DNA of 64,000 nt from Fibrobacteria bacterium (GTDB lineage Bacteria; Fibrobacterota; Fibrobacteria; UBA5070): positions 621,001 through 685,000 of the forward strand of contig JACKCV010000001.1 of NCBI GenBank assembly GCA_020633825.1, written 5' to 3'. The position numbers and the translations under genes are program-made. The notes beneath the pieces were generated by a model. It made no database searches. It saw only the letters and a list, made by a program, of their open reading frames with translations, and was not told the DNA's origin. Shown here piece after piece: positions 16,462 to 25,202 of the stretch. Within the stretch, counting starts at the first letter, position 1, and the number at the start of each line of letters is the position of its first letter.

Positions 16462-18634
16462 GAATCCGGCCTAGCTGCCTGAACTTGCCCTCCGACACCC
16501 CAAAACTGTCGAGGGATGTAGGCGTTGGGCAATACGTGCGAGTTTTTCCTGACGTTGTCGTATTTTGGAAGCAGTTTTTGTAGTACTTCATTTCCCCGAG
16601 GCCCATTTTTTTTGCGATGGGTTTCCACTCAACAGGAGTATCAAGGGGCGAGAAGCCTGCCTTGCTTTTTATTTTTTCAATCCTTCCTTCACAAATAGAA
16701 TAGCGGATGTAGCTGTATTCCTCAATGAAATAGGTGCAGGCAGAATCACCCCACAATGCGTATGGTGGGCCTTTAACGTATGGGTCCAGACGGATGGATC
16801 GGCCATTGAATGGGTAAAAGTCGAGATGGCCTCGATCTTCCCAGGTGAAGCCATTTTGAGAGCACATGACGGATCTTCCTATTTCGGGATCTTGAGTCAA
16901 TTTTTTAACAAAGGCTGTGTGCTGCTTGGGAACAGCCTGGCCGCAAATGGAATCCTTCGGGAAGGGATGGAGTCTGGTGCCAATAAGTCTAGACCACTGG
17001 AAATGAAAACGGCCGGTGCTGTCCATGGACCTAGAACTGATATGGAATTCAGCGCCTTTATCGATGCATTCATCGATTTCATTATCTTTCCCAAGAAATG
17101 TTAACCACCTCCAAATATTTGCGTAAACGTCAAAATATGGCAGAAATGAAGATGTATTAATTCCGCATCGACGGAAAAATTGTTGCTCCAACAAATTCGA
17201 AGTAGAGGAGTCCTCTGGAAGAAATGACTCGACCCGATAGGGAATCCATGCCGAGCCGAATCGTATTGAATCCGTTGGAGCCTTGGGCATGATGGGGGGA
17301 ATCAGTTTGCCGTTTGCGAAATTGAAGTAGTTTTGGTTCTGGCCGAAGTGTGAAAAAATTTGAACTGATAAGCGTTCAGCTTTGGCTCCTCTTTGGCTGT
17401 CCCTGCATCTTGTGATAATGAATCTTTTGGGATCTGTGGATATCCAATACCACTTCTCTTGCACCAGATCCTTGAAGGCGATGACGTTTCTTTCCCAATA
17501 ATTGCATGGTATGCCCGATTCTTCTAATAGGCTCTTCACATTGGAATCGCCATCAGCCAGAAGAGTAATTCGATAGGGAATCCAGAAGGAGTCGACAAAA
17601 ACCGAGTCCGTTGGGACAAAGGGGGTGTCTGGGATGGAAAGTTTCGTATTGGCCAGGATAAGGGATCTCTCCGCACTCCAAGGGCGATTATGAGTGGCTG
17701 TGTATTCTAAATACAATTTCTTTTCGTCAATTTCTCTGCACTCCGACAAATTGTATCCTAGAGAATTGTCCACATATAACCAAAACCATTTCTCACTGAC
17801 TGGATCCTTAAATGGAATGCTGCCATGATCATAGAGGTGGCACGTTCTTCGCCCTTTTATCAAACGTGCTTGATACATGCTGTCATGGCTGGAGAATGAG
17901 TCGATTCTATATCGCAGCCATGAAGAATCAATGAAAACGGAGTCTGTGGGGATGAATGAAAATGAGGCGGGAGATGTAAGCTTGGTATCGGCCAAGAAAA
18001 GGGATATTCTTGAATAAAATCTCGGATCTTCAATAATGAGTTCCAACTCTTTTTGATGTATTATGCAATCTCTGAAGCGATACTTGTTTTGGTCCAAGGA
18101 TATCCAGTGCCATATGCCTCGCGTAGGATCTCTGTAGGGGATTTCGCTTTCATTTAATGCCTTGCATGCGTCGCCGGTCTGCTCTCTATCCTTCCGAAGG
18201 AGAGAATCTGTTGCTCGAAAAGGGGTAATTCGATAGGTTATCCGCTTTGCGTCTATGGAAATTGAGTCCGTAGGAATGAAGAAGGCATGATTTATGGAAA
18301 GGCTATCTTTTGTTAGTCGAAGTGGAGGGATATGGCTATATCGTCCGGCAGATAAGACTTGGAGCTCAAAAAAATCGCGAAATGGATTGCAACTAGTTAT
18401 TGAATAGCGGGAGGTGTCAATGGATAGGAGGTAAAAGCCACCGCTATTGGGATCTCTAAACTGGAGCGATCCTTGGCGCCTATTTAAGCAGGATGAATAT
18501 TCTGCTCCCAGAAGTGCGTCAATAGAGTCCTTCGGACCTAAAGTTCTGATCTGATAAGGGATCCACAGAGAATCCACAAGAAGCGAATCTGTGGGCGTAA
18601 AAGCTTGAAATAGAATTGTGAGGATCCAGATCAT
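16442..18634 (-). CDS. Exported five-repeat protein, candidate immunity protein of cassette C
   Basis: About 730 residues from an ATG at 18634, one base after the stop of the caspase-like gene. A signal peptide (MIWILTILFQA) leads into five degenerate tandem units of about 120 residues. Each opens with PTDS followed by a hydrophobic strand and an IPYRI-like motif: PTDSLLVDSLWIPYQI, PTDSISIDAKRITYRI, PTDSVFIDSSWLRYRI, PTDSVFVDSFWIPYRI and PTDSIRFGSAWIPYRV. Each unit also has a conserved Cys pair and a (F/W)YW(I/L)S-type strand. I do not know the family. The coding DNA is AT-richer than the carrier, like its neighbour. Multi-unit immunity proteins could bind several toxin variants, which is speculation. 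Confidence 0.75.
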   Translation of the reverse strand: MIWILTILFQAFTPTDSLLVDSLWIPYQIRTLGPKDSIDALLGAEYSSCLNRRQGSLQFRDPNSGGFYLLSIDTSRYSITSCNPFRDFFELQVLSAGRYSHIPPLRLTKDSLSINHAFFIPTDSISIDAKRITYRITPFRATDSLLRKDREQTGDACKALNESEIPYRDPTRGIWHWISLDQNKYRFRDCIIHQKELELIIEDPRFYSRISLFLADTKLTSPASFSFIPTDSVFIDSSWLRYRIDSFSSHDSMYQARLIKGRRTCHLYDHGSIPFKDPVSEKWFWLYVDNSLGYNLSECREIDEKKLYLEYTATHNRPWSAERSLILANTKLSIPDTPFVPTDSVFVDSFWIPYRITLLADGDSNVKSLLEESGIPCNYWERNVIAFKDLVQEKWYWISTDPKRFIITRCRDSQRGAKAERLSVQIFSHFGQNQNYFNFANGKLIPPIMPKAPTDSIRFGSAWIPYRVESFLPEDSSTSNLLEQQFFRRCGINTSSFLPYFDVYANIWRWLTFLGKDNEIDECIDKGAEFHISSRSMDSTGRFHFQWSRLIGTRLHPFPKDSICGQAVPKQHTAFVKKLTQDPEIGRSVMCSQNGFTWEDRGHLDFYPFNGRSIRLDPYVKGPPYALWGDSACTYFIEEYSYIRYSICEGRIEKIKSKAGFSPLDTPVEWKPIAKKMGLGEMKYYKNCFQNTTTSGKTRTYCPTPTSLDSFGVSEGKFRQLGRIHENSPP

Positions 18635-18635
18635 T

Positions 18636-19742
18636 TTACCGAAAACTGTTTGATGTTGGCTGAGGTTGAAAATGCGCGGGAAGCGGAATTCGTTCCTCAA
18701 TTTTATCCTTGTTATTCACAACCAACCCCATTTCATGCTCACCCTTGATTGTGTTGTCGCTAGACATGGGTGTGGAGCCCTCCCAAAAAAAAGCGGCGGA
18801 TTCCGGCACATTGAAGGGCAAGAACATCCTCCATTCTGCCCGATAGAACTCTGTTGTTTTTATCGATTCCTCAGAGCTTTCGGTTTTCGGAATTTTCTCA
18901 CTTGTCGTGAATATTGGTTTGCGCTGATTGTAGTCGCGATTAATTCTGTCCTCGTTTTTCGTGAATTGCTTTTCAGAATTTTCGGAAACGAAAGCGGCTA
19001 TAGGGACTGCGGAGTTCTCAAGATCTGGTCGCAGAGTGATTTTGTAGGGGGATCCGAATGCGCGAATTTTAAACGTTTGCGCCAAACCTGCGGCTGCACT
19101 TAATGTGAGATCTGTATCACTCTTTGCCTGTTCTAGTCCTGCCTGGCATGAAAATAGCCTAATTTCAGAATTGTTTGAAAATTTCCCGCATGCGCAGCTA
19201 CCTAATGCCTTGTCAACTAGCTGCGACAGAAGAGATGGGACAGTTCCAATCATGTCGACTTCTCCATTTATCCCTTCCATTGATAGTCCTCCAACGGACC
19301 CGTGGGCAAAATAATCAACGCTAGATATGGAGCTGCTAGTCATTGCAAAAAGCCACTCCTTCAGGCTTTGAATTCCATGTAAGCTTTCGTCAATTTCTTT
19401 GAACCATTTGTCGCGCTTCTCTTTGGACTTTGCTGCAGCCGGGGAGATCCATTTCGGCGCTCCCTTTCCCCTCCAGCCAATGAGTTTGACGCATTCCGTG
19501 GGTGGGGTAGTCTTTTGTAGATTTAAATAATGCCACAGGGCCGCAGCTTTAATTAGCGCACCAGGTTTCCTTGCTAAATATTCGGAGTAAAAAAGTGGCC
19601 CCAATTCGGATTTTATTGGTGCGTTCCGAGGATCGTTTACTGCTAAAACATAGTGCGTCGGAGTATCTATTATTGGGTCAATTAGGATTGGGCATGAGAT
19701 GACCTCTGAGTGTTTATTATATGCATTTCTATTCTTGGCCAA
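18636..19742 (-). CDS. Putative trans effector of cassette C with a caspase-fold-like His/Cys dyad
   Basis: A 368-residue protein without a signal peptide, five bases downstream of carrier C. The core carries YFAHGSVGGL (His147) and, about 50 residues later, EIRLFSCQAG (Cys199) followed by AAGLAQTFKIRAFGSP. This His-then-Cys order after hydrophobic strands is the pattern of clan CD peptidase-like domains such as DUF4347 or C80-type cysteine protease domains. Activity could be proteolytic; the assignment is from motif shape, not alignment. The rest (WRGKGAPKWISPAAAKSK, residues 90-107) is unrecognised. Composition is AT-rich compared with the carrier, consistent with exchange. Confidence 0.65.
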   Translation of the reverse strand: MAKNRNAYNKHSEVISCPILIDPIIDTPTHYVLAVNDPRNAPIKSELGPLFYSEYLARKPGALIKAAALWHYLNLQKTTPPTECVKLIGWRGKGAPKWISPAAAKSKEKRDKWFKEIDESLHGIQSLKEWLFAMTSSSISSVDYFAHGSVGGLSMEGINGEVDMIGTVPSLLSQLVDKALGSCACGKFSNNSEIRLFSCQAGLEQAKSDTDLTLSAAAGLAQTFKIRAFGSPYKITLRPDLENSAVPIAAFVSENSEKQFTKNEDRINRDYNQRKPIFTTSEKIPKTESSEESIKTTEFYRAEWRMFLPFNVPESAAFFWEGSTPMSSDNTIKGEHEMGLVVNNKDKIEERIPLPAHFQPQPTSNSFR

Positions 19743-19747
19743 GTTCG

Positions 19748-21799
19748 CTACTCCTGTTCCCCGAAAAGAATGTCTACCCGCGCTCCTCGACGAGAGACAA
19801 GATGGAAATGTTTAACCGCATCCGGCGGGTGTGCAGACCCACATCCCTGGCACGAATCCGAATTGGTTGCATCCATTTTGAGGGGAGCCCATCTATGTTG
19901 ACCTAAATGGCTCCCCACAAGCTCAGAAAGTTTGATCCGAATGGCTTCCCATGTCACCGGCCCTGCGATTCCGTCTACAAGCAATTGGAGTTCGTGATGG
20001 CTATTGAAGTGCCGCTGCCATGACTTAACAGCATTTCTTGTACGTGGGCCATTGATGCCATCAATCGGGCCAGGATTACAATTCCATTCAGGGAGGGTAT
20101 CGAATCCGGCAAGTATGGACTGTAACTCTTCGACCGTGGAATCATCGGAAAGGTCTTTCCAGGTAGCGGCATCCTTGGTTAAAAAGGCTGCAATGGCTCG
20201 AGCTCTCCGCGACGAAACATCCTGTTCTTTTTTGTATCCCCCTCCTGCAGATGCGTGGCCATAGGCTTTTGGGGTGAGATTATAATGCTCTCGGGAAAAG
20301 GCAATCGCCGAGGCGAACCTGCCGATAAGGTCGTGTATGGGGGCGGCGCAAGGCATGTGCCCCCCAGAACGGAACTGGTAATCAGGGATCTCTAGGTAGT
20401 GAAATTTGCCTCGTTGGCTTTTGGGAACACTTGGAGGAAGCACAATCCGGTGCTTGAATGACCGTTGACTGTCCTCTACCGGATTCTCTGTCACAGTGAC
20501 CCTTATGTTCTCGGGCACATCCTTTAAAAGGGGTTCGTTTCCGGCTGCGAAGAACATGATCTGCACCGACCGTTCGTCGGGGTTCTCCTGGGCGCCAGCG
20601 AAATCCTCCCCGTTTCCGTACACCCCTTTGCCCTCGTGCCCCCACAGCGGGGTTTTCCATTCGGGGGCTTTCGAGGGGTCCTTCCCCAGCTCCTGTTGGA
20701 CCAGTGCCAGGATTTGACGCAAGATCGCCTTCAACGTTCTGCGACCGCAGTCGCCGTCCACCTCGAGCCCCAGGTTCCATGTGGCGTTGGCGTGGATCTG
20801 GAACGCGGTCACTGCGGATTTGGTCTTGCTGCCGGCCACGCCGTCCACGGGTCCAGGGTCGCAGCCGATTCCTTCCGAATGCGCGAGGTCGGCAAGGAGC
20901 TGCTGCAGGTCAACGGTGCGGAAGGCCTCCTTGGCGAGCGTCTCCCAGGCCTTCTCGTCGCGGTCCAGGATGGCCTTCACCGCCTGCGCACGGCGAAGCG
21001 ACAGTTTCCGGTTGTGGTCGGCGTTTCCCGAAGCGGAGGCGTACCCGAAGCAGATGCTGCTCTCGGGGTTTTCGGGATGGGGTGGGTTGGCCGTTCTCTT
21101 CAGGGACGCGGCCAGCACTGAGGCGAGTCGGCCGTCGGGGCCCAGGCGCGGAAACGACGAGCCCAGGTCGAACAGGATGTCGGACCCCCCCAGCCAATGA
21201 GCGTGCGCCTTGAGAGGTACTTGCACCCTCGAGCTGGTCGCGGCTGCATCCGCCTCCAGATGGGTGGCCGTGAGCCAGAATTCCACCGTCTCGCCCAGGA
21301 CGTAGGGCATGGCGGTTTCCAGGACTTCCTTTGCCTTGATGGTGTGGGTGTCGCCGTCGGATTCGGGGAAGCCCTCGATCCCGCGCACGATGGACTGTTC
21401 TTCGGGGATTCCGTCGCGGATCCACGACTGGTGCAGATCGAAGAAGGCGCGGCGCACCTTGCCGGGAGCGGTGCGACGGACATCCACGGCCATCTCGAAG
21501 GGTTCGTTGAAGCGCAGCTGGTCTGATGGCGTCAGGAATCGACAATTCGACAGCACAACGGACTTGAGGGGAATCGCCGGCTTCGAGGATGCCGGGGCGC
21601 AGCTGGAGCCTTCCGGCCACGGATCGCTCTCACGGGTCTTGGCCAGATAGTCGGGATCCACGGCCGGGCGTGGGGGTGCGGCCGCCTTGGGAAAGCGGAT
21701 TTCTCCCATTGGCTTGCCGTGATACCGGTCGAGCAGGGACGGGCCGTCGAAGGGGCTGCTTCCGCCAAAAGGAGAACGGCGGGGCGAGGCTGGGTTCAT
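19748..21799 (-). CDS. Carrier C: conserved module with a second OmpA/peptidoglycan-binding unit, no toxin domain
   Basis: A 683-residue protein. The shared module runs to NPVED at 439-443 (SPFDGPSLLDRY, ICFGYASASG, DGVAGSKTKSAVTAFQ, VDGDCGRRTL). The C-terminal part repeats the same logic in diverged form: an OmpA-like segment (PKAYGHASAGGG, SSRRARAIAAFL) and a peptidoglycan-binding unit (CNPGPIDGINGPRTRNAVKSWQ, VDGIAGPVTW), ending in a Cys/His tail (SCQGCGSAHPPDAVKHFH). There is no recognisable catalytic domain; the adjacent caspase-like protein is the likely cargo. In the shared module the DNA is nearly identical to carriers D and E over long runs. Confidence 0.85.
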   Translation of the reverse strand: MNPASPRRSPFGGSSPFDGPSLLDRYHGKPMGEIRFPKAAAPPRPAVDPDYLAKTRESDPWPEGSSCAPASSKPAIPLKSVVLSNCRFLTPSDQLRFNEPFEMAVDVRRTAPGKVRRAFFDLHQSWIRDGIPEEQSIVRGIEGFPESDGDTHTIKAKEVLETAMPYVLGETVEFWLTATHLEADAAATSSRVQVPLKAHAHWLGGSDILFDLGSSFPRLGPDGRLASVLAASLKRTANPPHPENPESSICFGYASASGNADHNRKLSLRRAQAVKAILDRDEKAWETLAKEAFRTVDLQQLLADLAHSEGIGCDPGPVDGVAGSKTKSAVTAFQIHANATWNLGLEVDGDCGRRTLKAILRQILALVQQELGKDPSKAPEWKTPLWGHEGKGVYGNGEDFAGAQENPDERSVQIMFFAAGNEPLLKDVPENIRVTVTENPVEDSQRSFKHRIVLPPSVPKSQRGKFHYLEIPDYQFRSGGHMPCAAPIHDLIGRFASAIAFSREHYNLTPKAYGHASAGGGYKKEQDVSSRRARAIAAFLTKDAATWKDLSDDSTVEELQSILAGFDTLPEWNCNPGPIDGINGPRTRNAVKSWQRHFNSHHELQLLVDGIAGPVTWEAIRIKLSELVGSHLGQHRWAPLKMDATNSDSCQGCGSAHPPDAVKHFHLVSRRGARVDILFGEQE

Positions 21800-22255
21800 G
21801 GGGAAATCGGGGAAGGAAGGGAAGGATGAATGGCGAGTCCACGGAATTTACACTGCCCGTGGAGAACGGTGTTGCCTTTCCTCGGAGGGGCCATCGAGGA
21901 GGTTCCGGCCATGGAGGTACGGGTTCTGGATCCCCTTCCCAGACCCGAGAGAATCCCACAGGTTTCCCGGCCTTAGGAAGCAACTGTCCCCTCCGTCCGC
22001 CCCCCCCCTCCTCTCTCGAAGCCGATCGGAAAGGCGCGACAGCGCTCCCTCGCCGAAGGAGGAATTTGGTTCCACCATTCTTGCCGATCGCGGTGTGGGG
22101 CCGTGACCGGGTTGGGGCCGATCCCCCACCGAGGGCGGAGCACGAATGCCAAAAGGCGCAAATTGTCAGGTGCGCGAATGACAATGAGACGCAATCCTTG
22201 GTGGGCGCATCGGGGGCGGGCTGGGAATCATCCCCGGAACGCCCTCGCGAAGGCG

Positions 22256-22270
22256 TGGCACACGTTTCGC
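22256..22270 (+). promoter_or_regulatory. Putative sigma-54 promoter of the FNT/PP2C-kinase genes
   Basis: TGGCAC-N5-TCGC with the GG-N10-GC spacing required for RpoN promoters (GG 22257-22258, GC 22269-22270). The only mismatch to TGGCAC-N5-TTGC is at one base. A start about 12 bases downstream would give a leader of roughly 140 bases before the ATG at 22424. No NtrC-type enhancer was identified with confidence. Confidence 0.5.
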
Positions 22271-22296
22271 GTGGGGTCCTTGCGTAGTGCAGATCA

Positions 22297-22339
22297 GGCC
22301 GAGGGGAGGGATCCGGACCACCGACACCTCCCATCGGCC
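22297..22339 (+). promoter_or_regulatory. Long hairpin in the 5' leader of the FNT gene
   Basis: GGCCGA and GGGAGG on the left pair with CCTCCC and TCGGCC on the right, giving a 12-pair stem with small internal irregularities and a loop of about 18 bases. It lies between the putative sigma-54 promoter and the start codon, so it is transcribed. It could be a regulatory leader or attenuator; no T-run follows immediately. Confidence 0.4.
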
Positions 22340-22423
22340 TTTGCAACGGACGCCCGGTCAGGCCGGCCCTTTTGCCTAACGCGAATCGGATTGCAAACCG
22401 AACTGCAAGAAGGGGGAACGGCC

Positions 22424-23233
22424 ATGGCATATCTCATGCCGTCAGAATTTGTCACCAAGATGGTCGATGCGGGCGAGGCCAAGGTGTTCATGTCGACACG
22501 CGACACGGTGATCCGTGCCTTCATGGCGGGAGCCATCCTGGCCCTGGCCGCCGCGTTCGCCGTCACCATCAACGTCCAGACGGGTCAGCCTTTGGCCGGG
22601 GCCGTCCTGTTCCCCGTCGGATTCTGCATCCTCTACCTCCTGGGTTTCGACCTCCTGACCGGGGTGTTCACCCTGGTGCCCCTGGCATGGATCGACAAGC
22701 GACCGGGCGTGACGATCAAGGGGATCCTGCGCAACTGGTCCCTCGTCTTCGTCGGCAACTTCGCCGGAGCGCTGGTCGTGGCGGTGGCGATGTCGATCAT
22801 CTTCACCTTCGGATTCTCCACCGAGCCCAACGCCGTCGGCAAGGCGATCGGGCATATCGGCGAAGGCCGCACGGTCGGTTACGCCGCCCACGGAGCGGCG
22901 GGCATGCTGACTCTCTTCGTGCGCGGGGTCCTTTGCAACTGGATGGTCTCGACCGGCGTCGTCGGCGCGATGGTTTCGACCCACGTTTCCGGCAAGGTGA
23001 TGGCCATGTGGATGCCGATCATGGTCTTCTTCTACATGGGCTTCGAGCACTCCATCGTCAACATGTTCCTGTTCCCTTCGGGGCTCCTGCTGGGCGGCCA
23101 GTTCACTCTCGGCGACTACTTCCTCTGGAACGAATTGCCGACCGTGCTGGGCAATCTGGTGGGCGGCATCACCTTCGTCGGCCTCACCCTCTACTCCACC
23201 CACGTGCGCACCGCACCCAAGCTGCAGCACTGA
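22424..23233 (+). CDS. Formate/nitrite transporter (FNT) family channel
   Basis: A 269-residue integral membrane protein of the FNT family, the usual length for FocA/NirC-type pentameric channels. Six hydrophobic helices are visible, with family-typical motifs: a conserved G-rich first helix (AFMAGAILALAAAFAVTI), LLGFDLLTGVF, LVFVGNFAGAL, GVLCNWMV and the MWMPIMVFFYMGFEHSIVNMF block. The start is set by a GGGGGAA Shine-Dalgarno before the ATG at 22424. The following PP2C-kinase gene 71 bases downstream and the nearby N-assimilation genes favour nitrite or a similar small anion over formate, but the substrate cannot be read from sequence. Confidence 0.9.
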   Translation: MAYLMPSEFVTKMVDAGEAKVFMSTRDTVIRAFMAGAILALAAAFAVTINVQTGQPLAGAVLFPVGFCILYLLGFDLLTGVFTLVPLAWIDKRPGVTIKGILRNWSLVFVGNFAGALVVAVAMSIIFTFGFSTEPNAVGKAIGHIGEGRTVGYAAHGAAGMLTLFVRGVLCNWMVSTGVVGAMVSTHVSGKVMAMWMPIMVFFYMGFEHSIVNMFLFPSGLLLGGQFTLGDYFLWNELPTVLGNLVGGITFVGLTLYSTHVRTAPKLQH

Positions 23234-23304
23234 TCCTTCCCCGTCCAACCGACCTCGGATCCAGGCGTCCGAGGTCGTTTCGCGTTCCCCTTTCCGGAGA
23301 CCAC

Positions 23305-25038
23305 ATGCCCAGAGAATTGCGGGTTTCGGTCGGGCAATGGTCGAGCGCCGGGCGCAAGGCCGTCAACCAGGATTCCCACGGCAGCCTCGTTCCCGAGGAA
23401 CCCCTGCTCGGCTCCAAGGGGGTGACGGTCGCGATCGCCGACGGCATCGGCAGCAGCGAGGTGAGCCAGGTCGCCAGCCAATCGGCGATCCGGGGGTTCC
23501 TCTCCGACTACTACTGCACCTCCGACGCGTGGTCCGTGAAGACCTCCGCGCAACGCGTCCTGCTCGCGCTCAATTCGTGGCTGCACTCCCAGACGCGGCG
23601 CAGCCCGTTCCGCTACGAGCGGGACAAGGGCTACGTGTGCACCTTCAGCGCGCTGGTCGTGAAATCGAGCACCGCCCACCTGTTCCACGTCGGGGACTCC
23701 CGGATTTGGCGGGTGTCGGGAGGGAGCCTGGAACAACTGACCCGCGACCACCGCGTGGTCGTCTCCAGCGAAGAGAGCTACCTGGCCCGAGCCCTCGGTG
23801 CCGACGCCCAGTTGAGCATTGAATTCCAGGCGTTGTCCGTCGAGGAGGGGGACGTGTTCGTGCTGACGACCGACGGCGTGCACGAGCATGTCGACGGGCG
23901 TTCCATCGCGGAAGCCATCGCGGCGTGTCCCGAGGATCTCGATCTGGCCGCTCGCCGGATCGTCGAGCAAGCCTTCGAGGCCGGCAGTCCGGACAACCTC
24001 ACCACGATGATCGCGCGGGTCGATTCGCTGCCGGAGCCGGCGGCGTCGGAAATCCTGCGCCAGATCTCGGATCTTCCCCTTCCTCCGGTCCTGGAGGCCC
24101 GGGACCTCTTCGACGGATACCGCATCCATCGGCGCCTGCACGCCAGCCATCGCAGTCACATCCACCTGGCCACCGACCTCGACAGCGGGCGATGCGTGGT
24201 GCTCAAGACCCCTTCGGTGGACCTTCTCGAAAGCCCCGGGTACCTGGAACGGTTCCAGATGGAGGAGTGGGTCGCCCGTCGCATCGACAGCCCCCACGTG
24301 CTCAAGCCCTGCGCGACGCATCGCAAGCGCAACTACCTGTACGTGGTCACCGAATTCATCGAAGGGCGCACGCTCGCCCAGTGGATGGTCGACAATCCCG
24401 TTCCGTCTCTCGACACGGTGCGCGGGATCGTCGAGCAGATCGCCAAGGGGCTCCAGGCCTTCCACAGCCTGGAGATGCTCCACCAGGACCTGCGGCCCGA
24501 GAACATCATGATCGACACCTCGGGCACGGTGAAGATCATCGATTTCGGTTCGACGCGGGTGGCGGGTCTGGCGGAATCCGACAAGCTGTTCGCCCCCGAC
24601 CAGATCCTGGGGACCTACCAGTACACGGCTCCGGAATATTTTCTCGGGGAGGGCGGGTCCAATCGATCGGACGTCTTCTCCCTGGGGGTCATCGCCTACC
24701 AGATGCTGCGCGGTCGGCTTCCCTACGGAGCGCGGGTGGCCCAATGCCGCACGCGGGCGGCGTTGGGGAAGCTGGTCTACGAAACGGTGCTCGACGACCG
24801 GCGCGAGATCCCGCTGTGGATCGACGGAGTGCTGAAGAAGGCCGTGCATCCGGATCCTGCGCGGCGGTACGCCGAGCTGTCGGAGTTCGTGTACGATCTG
24901 CACCACCCCCCTCGCACCTTCCCCGGTGGCGCCCGTCCGCCGCTCCTGGAAAGCCATCCCCTCCTGTTCTGGAAGGGGCTTTCCCTGCTTCTGGCGACCT
25001 TGCTCCTGCTGGAACTGGTCACGCGACGGGCACCCTGA
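23305..25038 (+). CDS. Bifunctional PP2C phosphatase - Ser/Thr kinase, membrane anchored
   Basis: A 577-residue protein. Residues 1-240 are a PP2C phosphatase with metal-binding Asp residues in NQDSHG (Asp23) and ADGIGSS (Asp46), plus GDSRIWR, LTTDGV and SPDNLT. Residues about 270-540 are a protein kinase: VVLK (Lys301), HQDLRPENI (catalytic Asp395, with HQD in place of HRD), DFGS (Asp413) and APEYFLGE. A single C-terminal membrane helix (LFWKGLSLLLATLLLLELV) tethers it. This fusion is commonly found beside nitrate/nitrite transport genes, which matches the FNT gene just upstream. It probably tunes nitrogen uptake by reversible phosphorylation; its target is unknown. Confidence 0.92.
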   Translation: MPRELRVSVGQWSSAGRKAVNQDSHGSLVPEEPLLGSKGVTVAIADGIGSSEVSQVASQSAIRGFLSDYYCTSDAWSVKTSAQRVLLALNSWLHSQTRRSPFRYERDKGYVCTFSALVVKSSTAHLFHVGDSRIWRVSGGSLEQLTRDHRVVVSSEESYLARALGADAQLSIEFQALSVEEGDVFVLTTDGVHEHVDGRSIAEAIAACPEDLDLAARRIVEQAFEAGSPDNLTTMIARVDSLPEPAASEILRQISDLPLPPVLEARDLFDGYRIHRRLHASHRSHIHLATDLDSGRCVVLKTPSVDLLESPGYLERFQMEEWVARRIDSPHVLKPCATHRKRNYLYVVTEFIEGRTLAQWMVDNPVPSLDTVRGIVEQIAKGLQAFHSLEMLHQDLRPENIMIDTSGTVKIIDFGSTRVAGLAESDKLFAPDQILGTYQYTAPEYFLGEGGSNRSDVFSLGVIAYQMLRGRLPYGARVAQCRTRAALGKLVYETVLDDRREIPLWIDGVLKKAVHPDPARRYAELSEFVYDLHHPPRTFPGGARPPLLESHPLLFWKGLSLLLATLLLLELVTRRAP

Positions 25039-25070
25039 GGGCTCTCGCCCGTCCCGCGGAAGTGCTCCGG

Positions 25071-25083
25071 GCAATGACATTGC
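25071..25083. promoter_or_regulatory. Perfect palindrome upstream of the ABC transporter operon
   Basis: GCAATG-A-CATTGC is a perfect 13-base inverted repeat about 75 bases upstream of the putative sigma-54 promoter. Its position suits an operator or activator site. It does not match the NtrC consensus well. Confidence 0.4.
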
Positions 25084-25157
25084 GCAACGATTGACATTCC
25101 CTGACGATTTCCGCCATCGCGCGGGGGGATCCCGTCCTTGCGGGCCGGAACCTGGCC

Positions 25158-25174
25158 TTGGCACGCCTCTTGTA
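25158..25174 (+). promoter_or_regulatory. Putative sigma-54 promoter of the guanidine operon
   Basis: TTGGCACGCCTCTTGTA matches the RpoN consensus (TTGGCACG-N4-TTGCA) except that the -12 GC is GT. GG at 25160-25161 is ten bases from the G at 25172. The expected start about 12 bases downstream leaves a short leader with AGGAGG (25190-25195) before the ATG at 25203. Confidence 0.6.
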
Positions 25175-25202
25175 TACATGAAGCACAACAGGAGGTTCCT
25201 TC

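Larger units (their letters stand above)
21800..22423. other. Divergent intergenic region between carrier C and the FNT channel gene
   Basis: This 624-base region must hold the promoter of carrier C (minus) and of the nitrogen block (plus). On the plus side I see a sigma-54-like element (22256-22270) and a long hairpin in the leader (22297-22339), both listed. Near carrier C a possible extended -10 (TGTAAATT on the minus strand, about 50 bases upstream) is weak. No gene is convincing here. Confidence 0.5.

Noticed and set aside
22351..22375. CCCGGTCAGG in the FNT leader, reminiscent of the guanidine-III riboswitch core
   Set aside because: Only this short segment matches what I recall of the class. 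The other conserved blocks and the required pseudoknot pairing strands are absent or badly spaced. A covariance-model scan would settle it.
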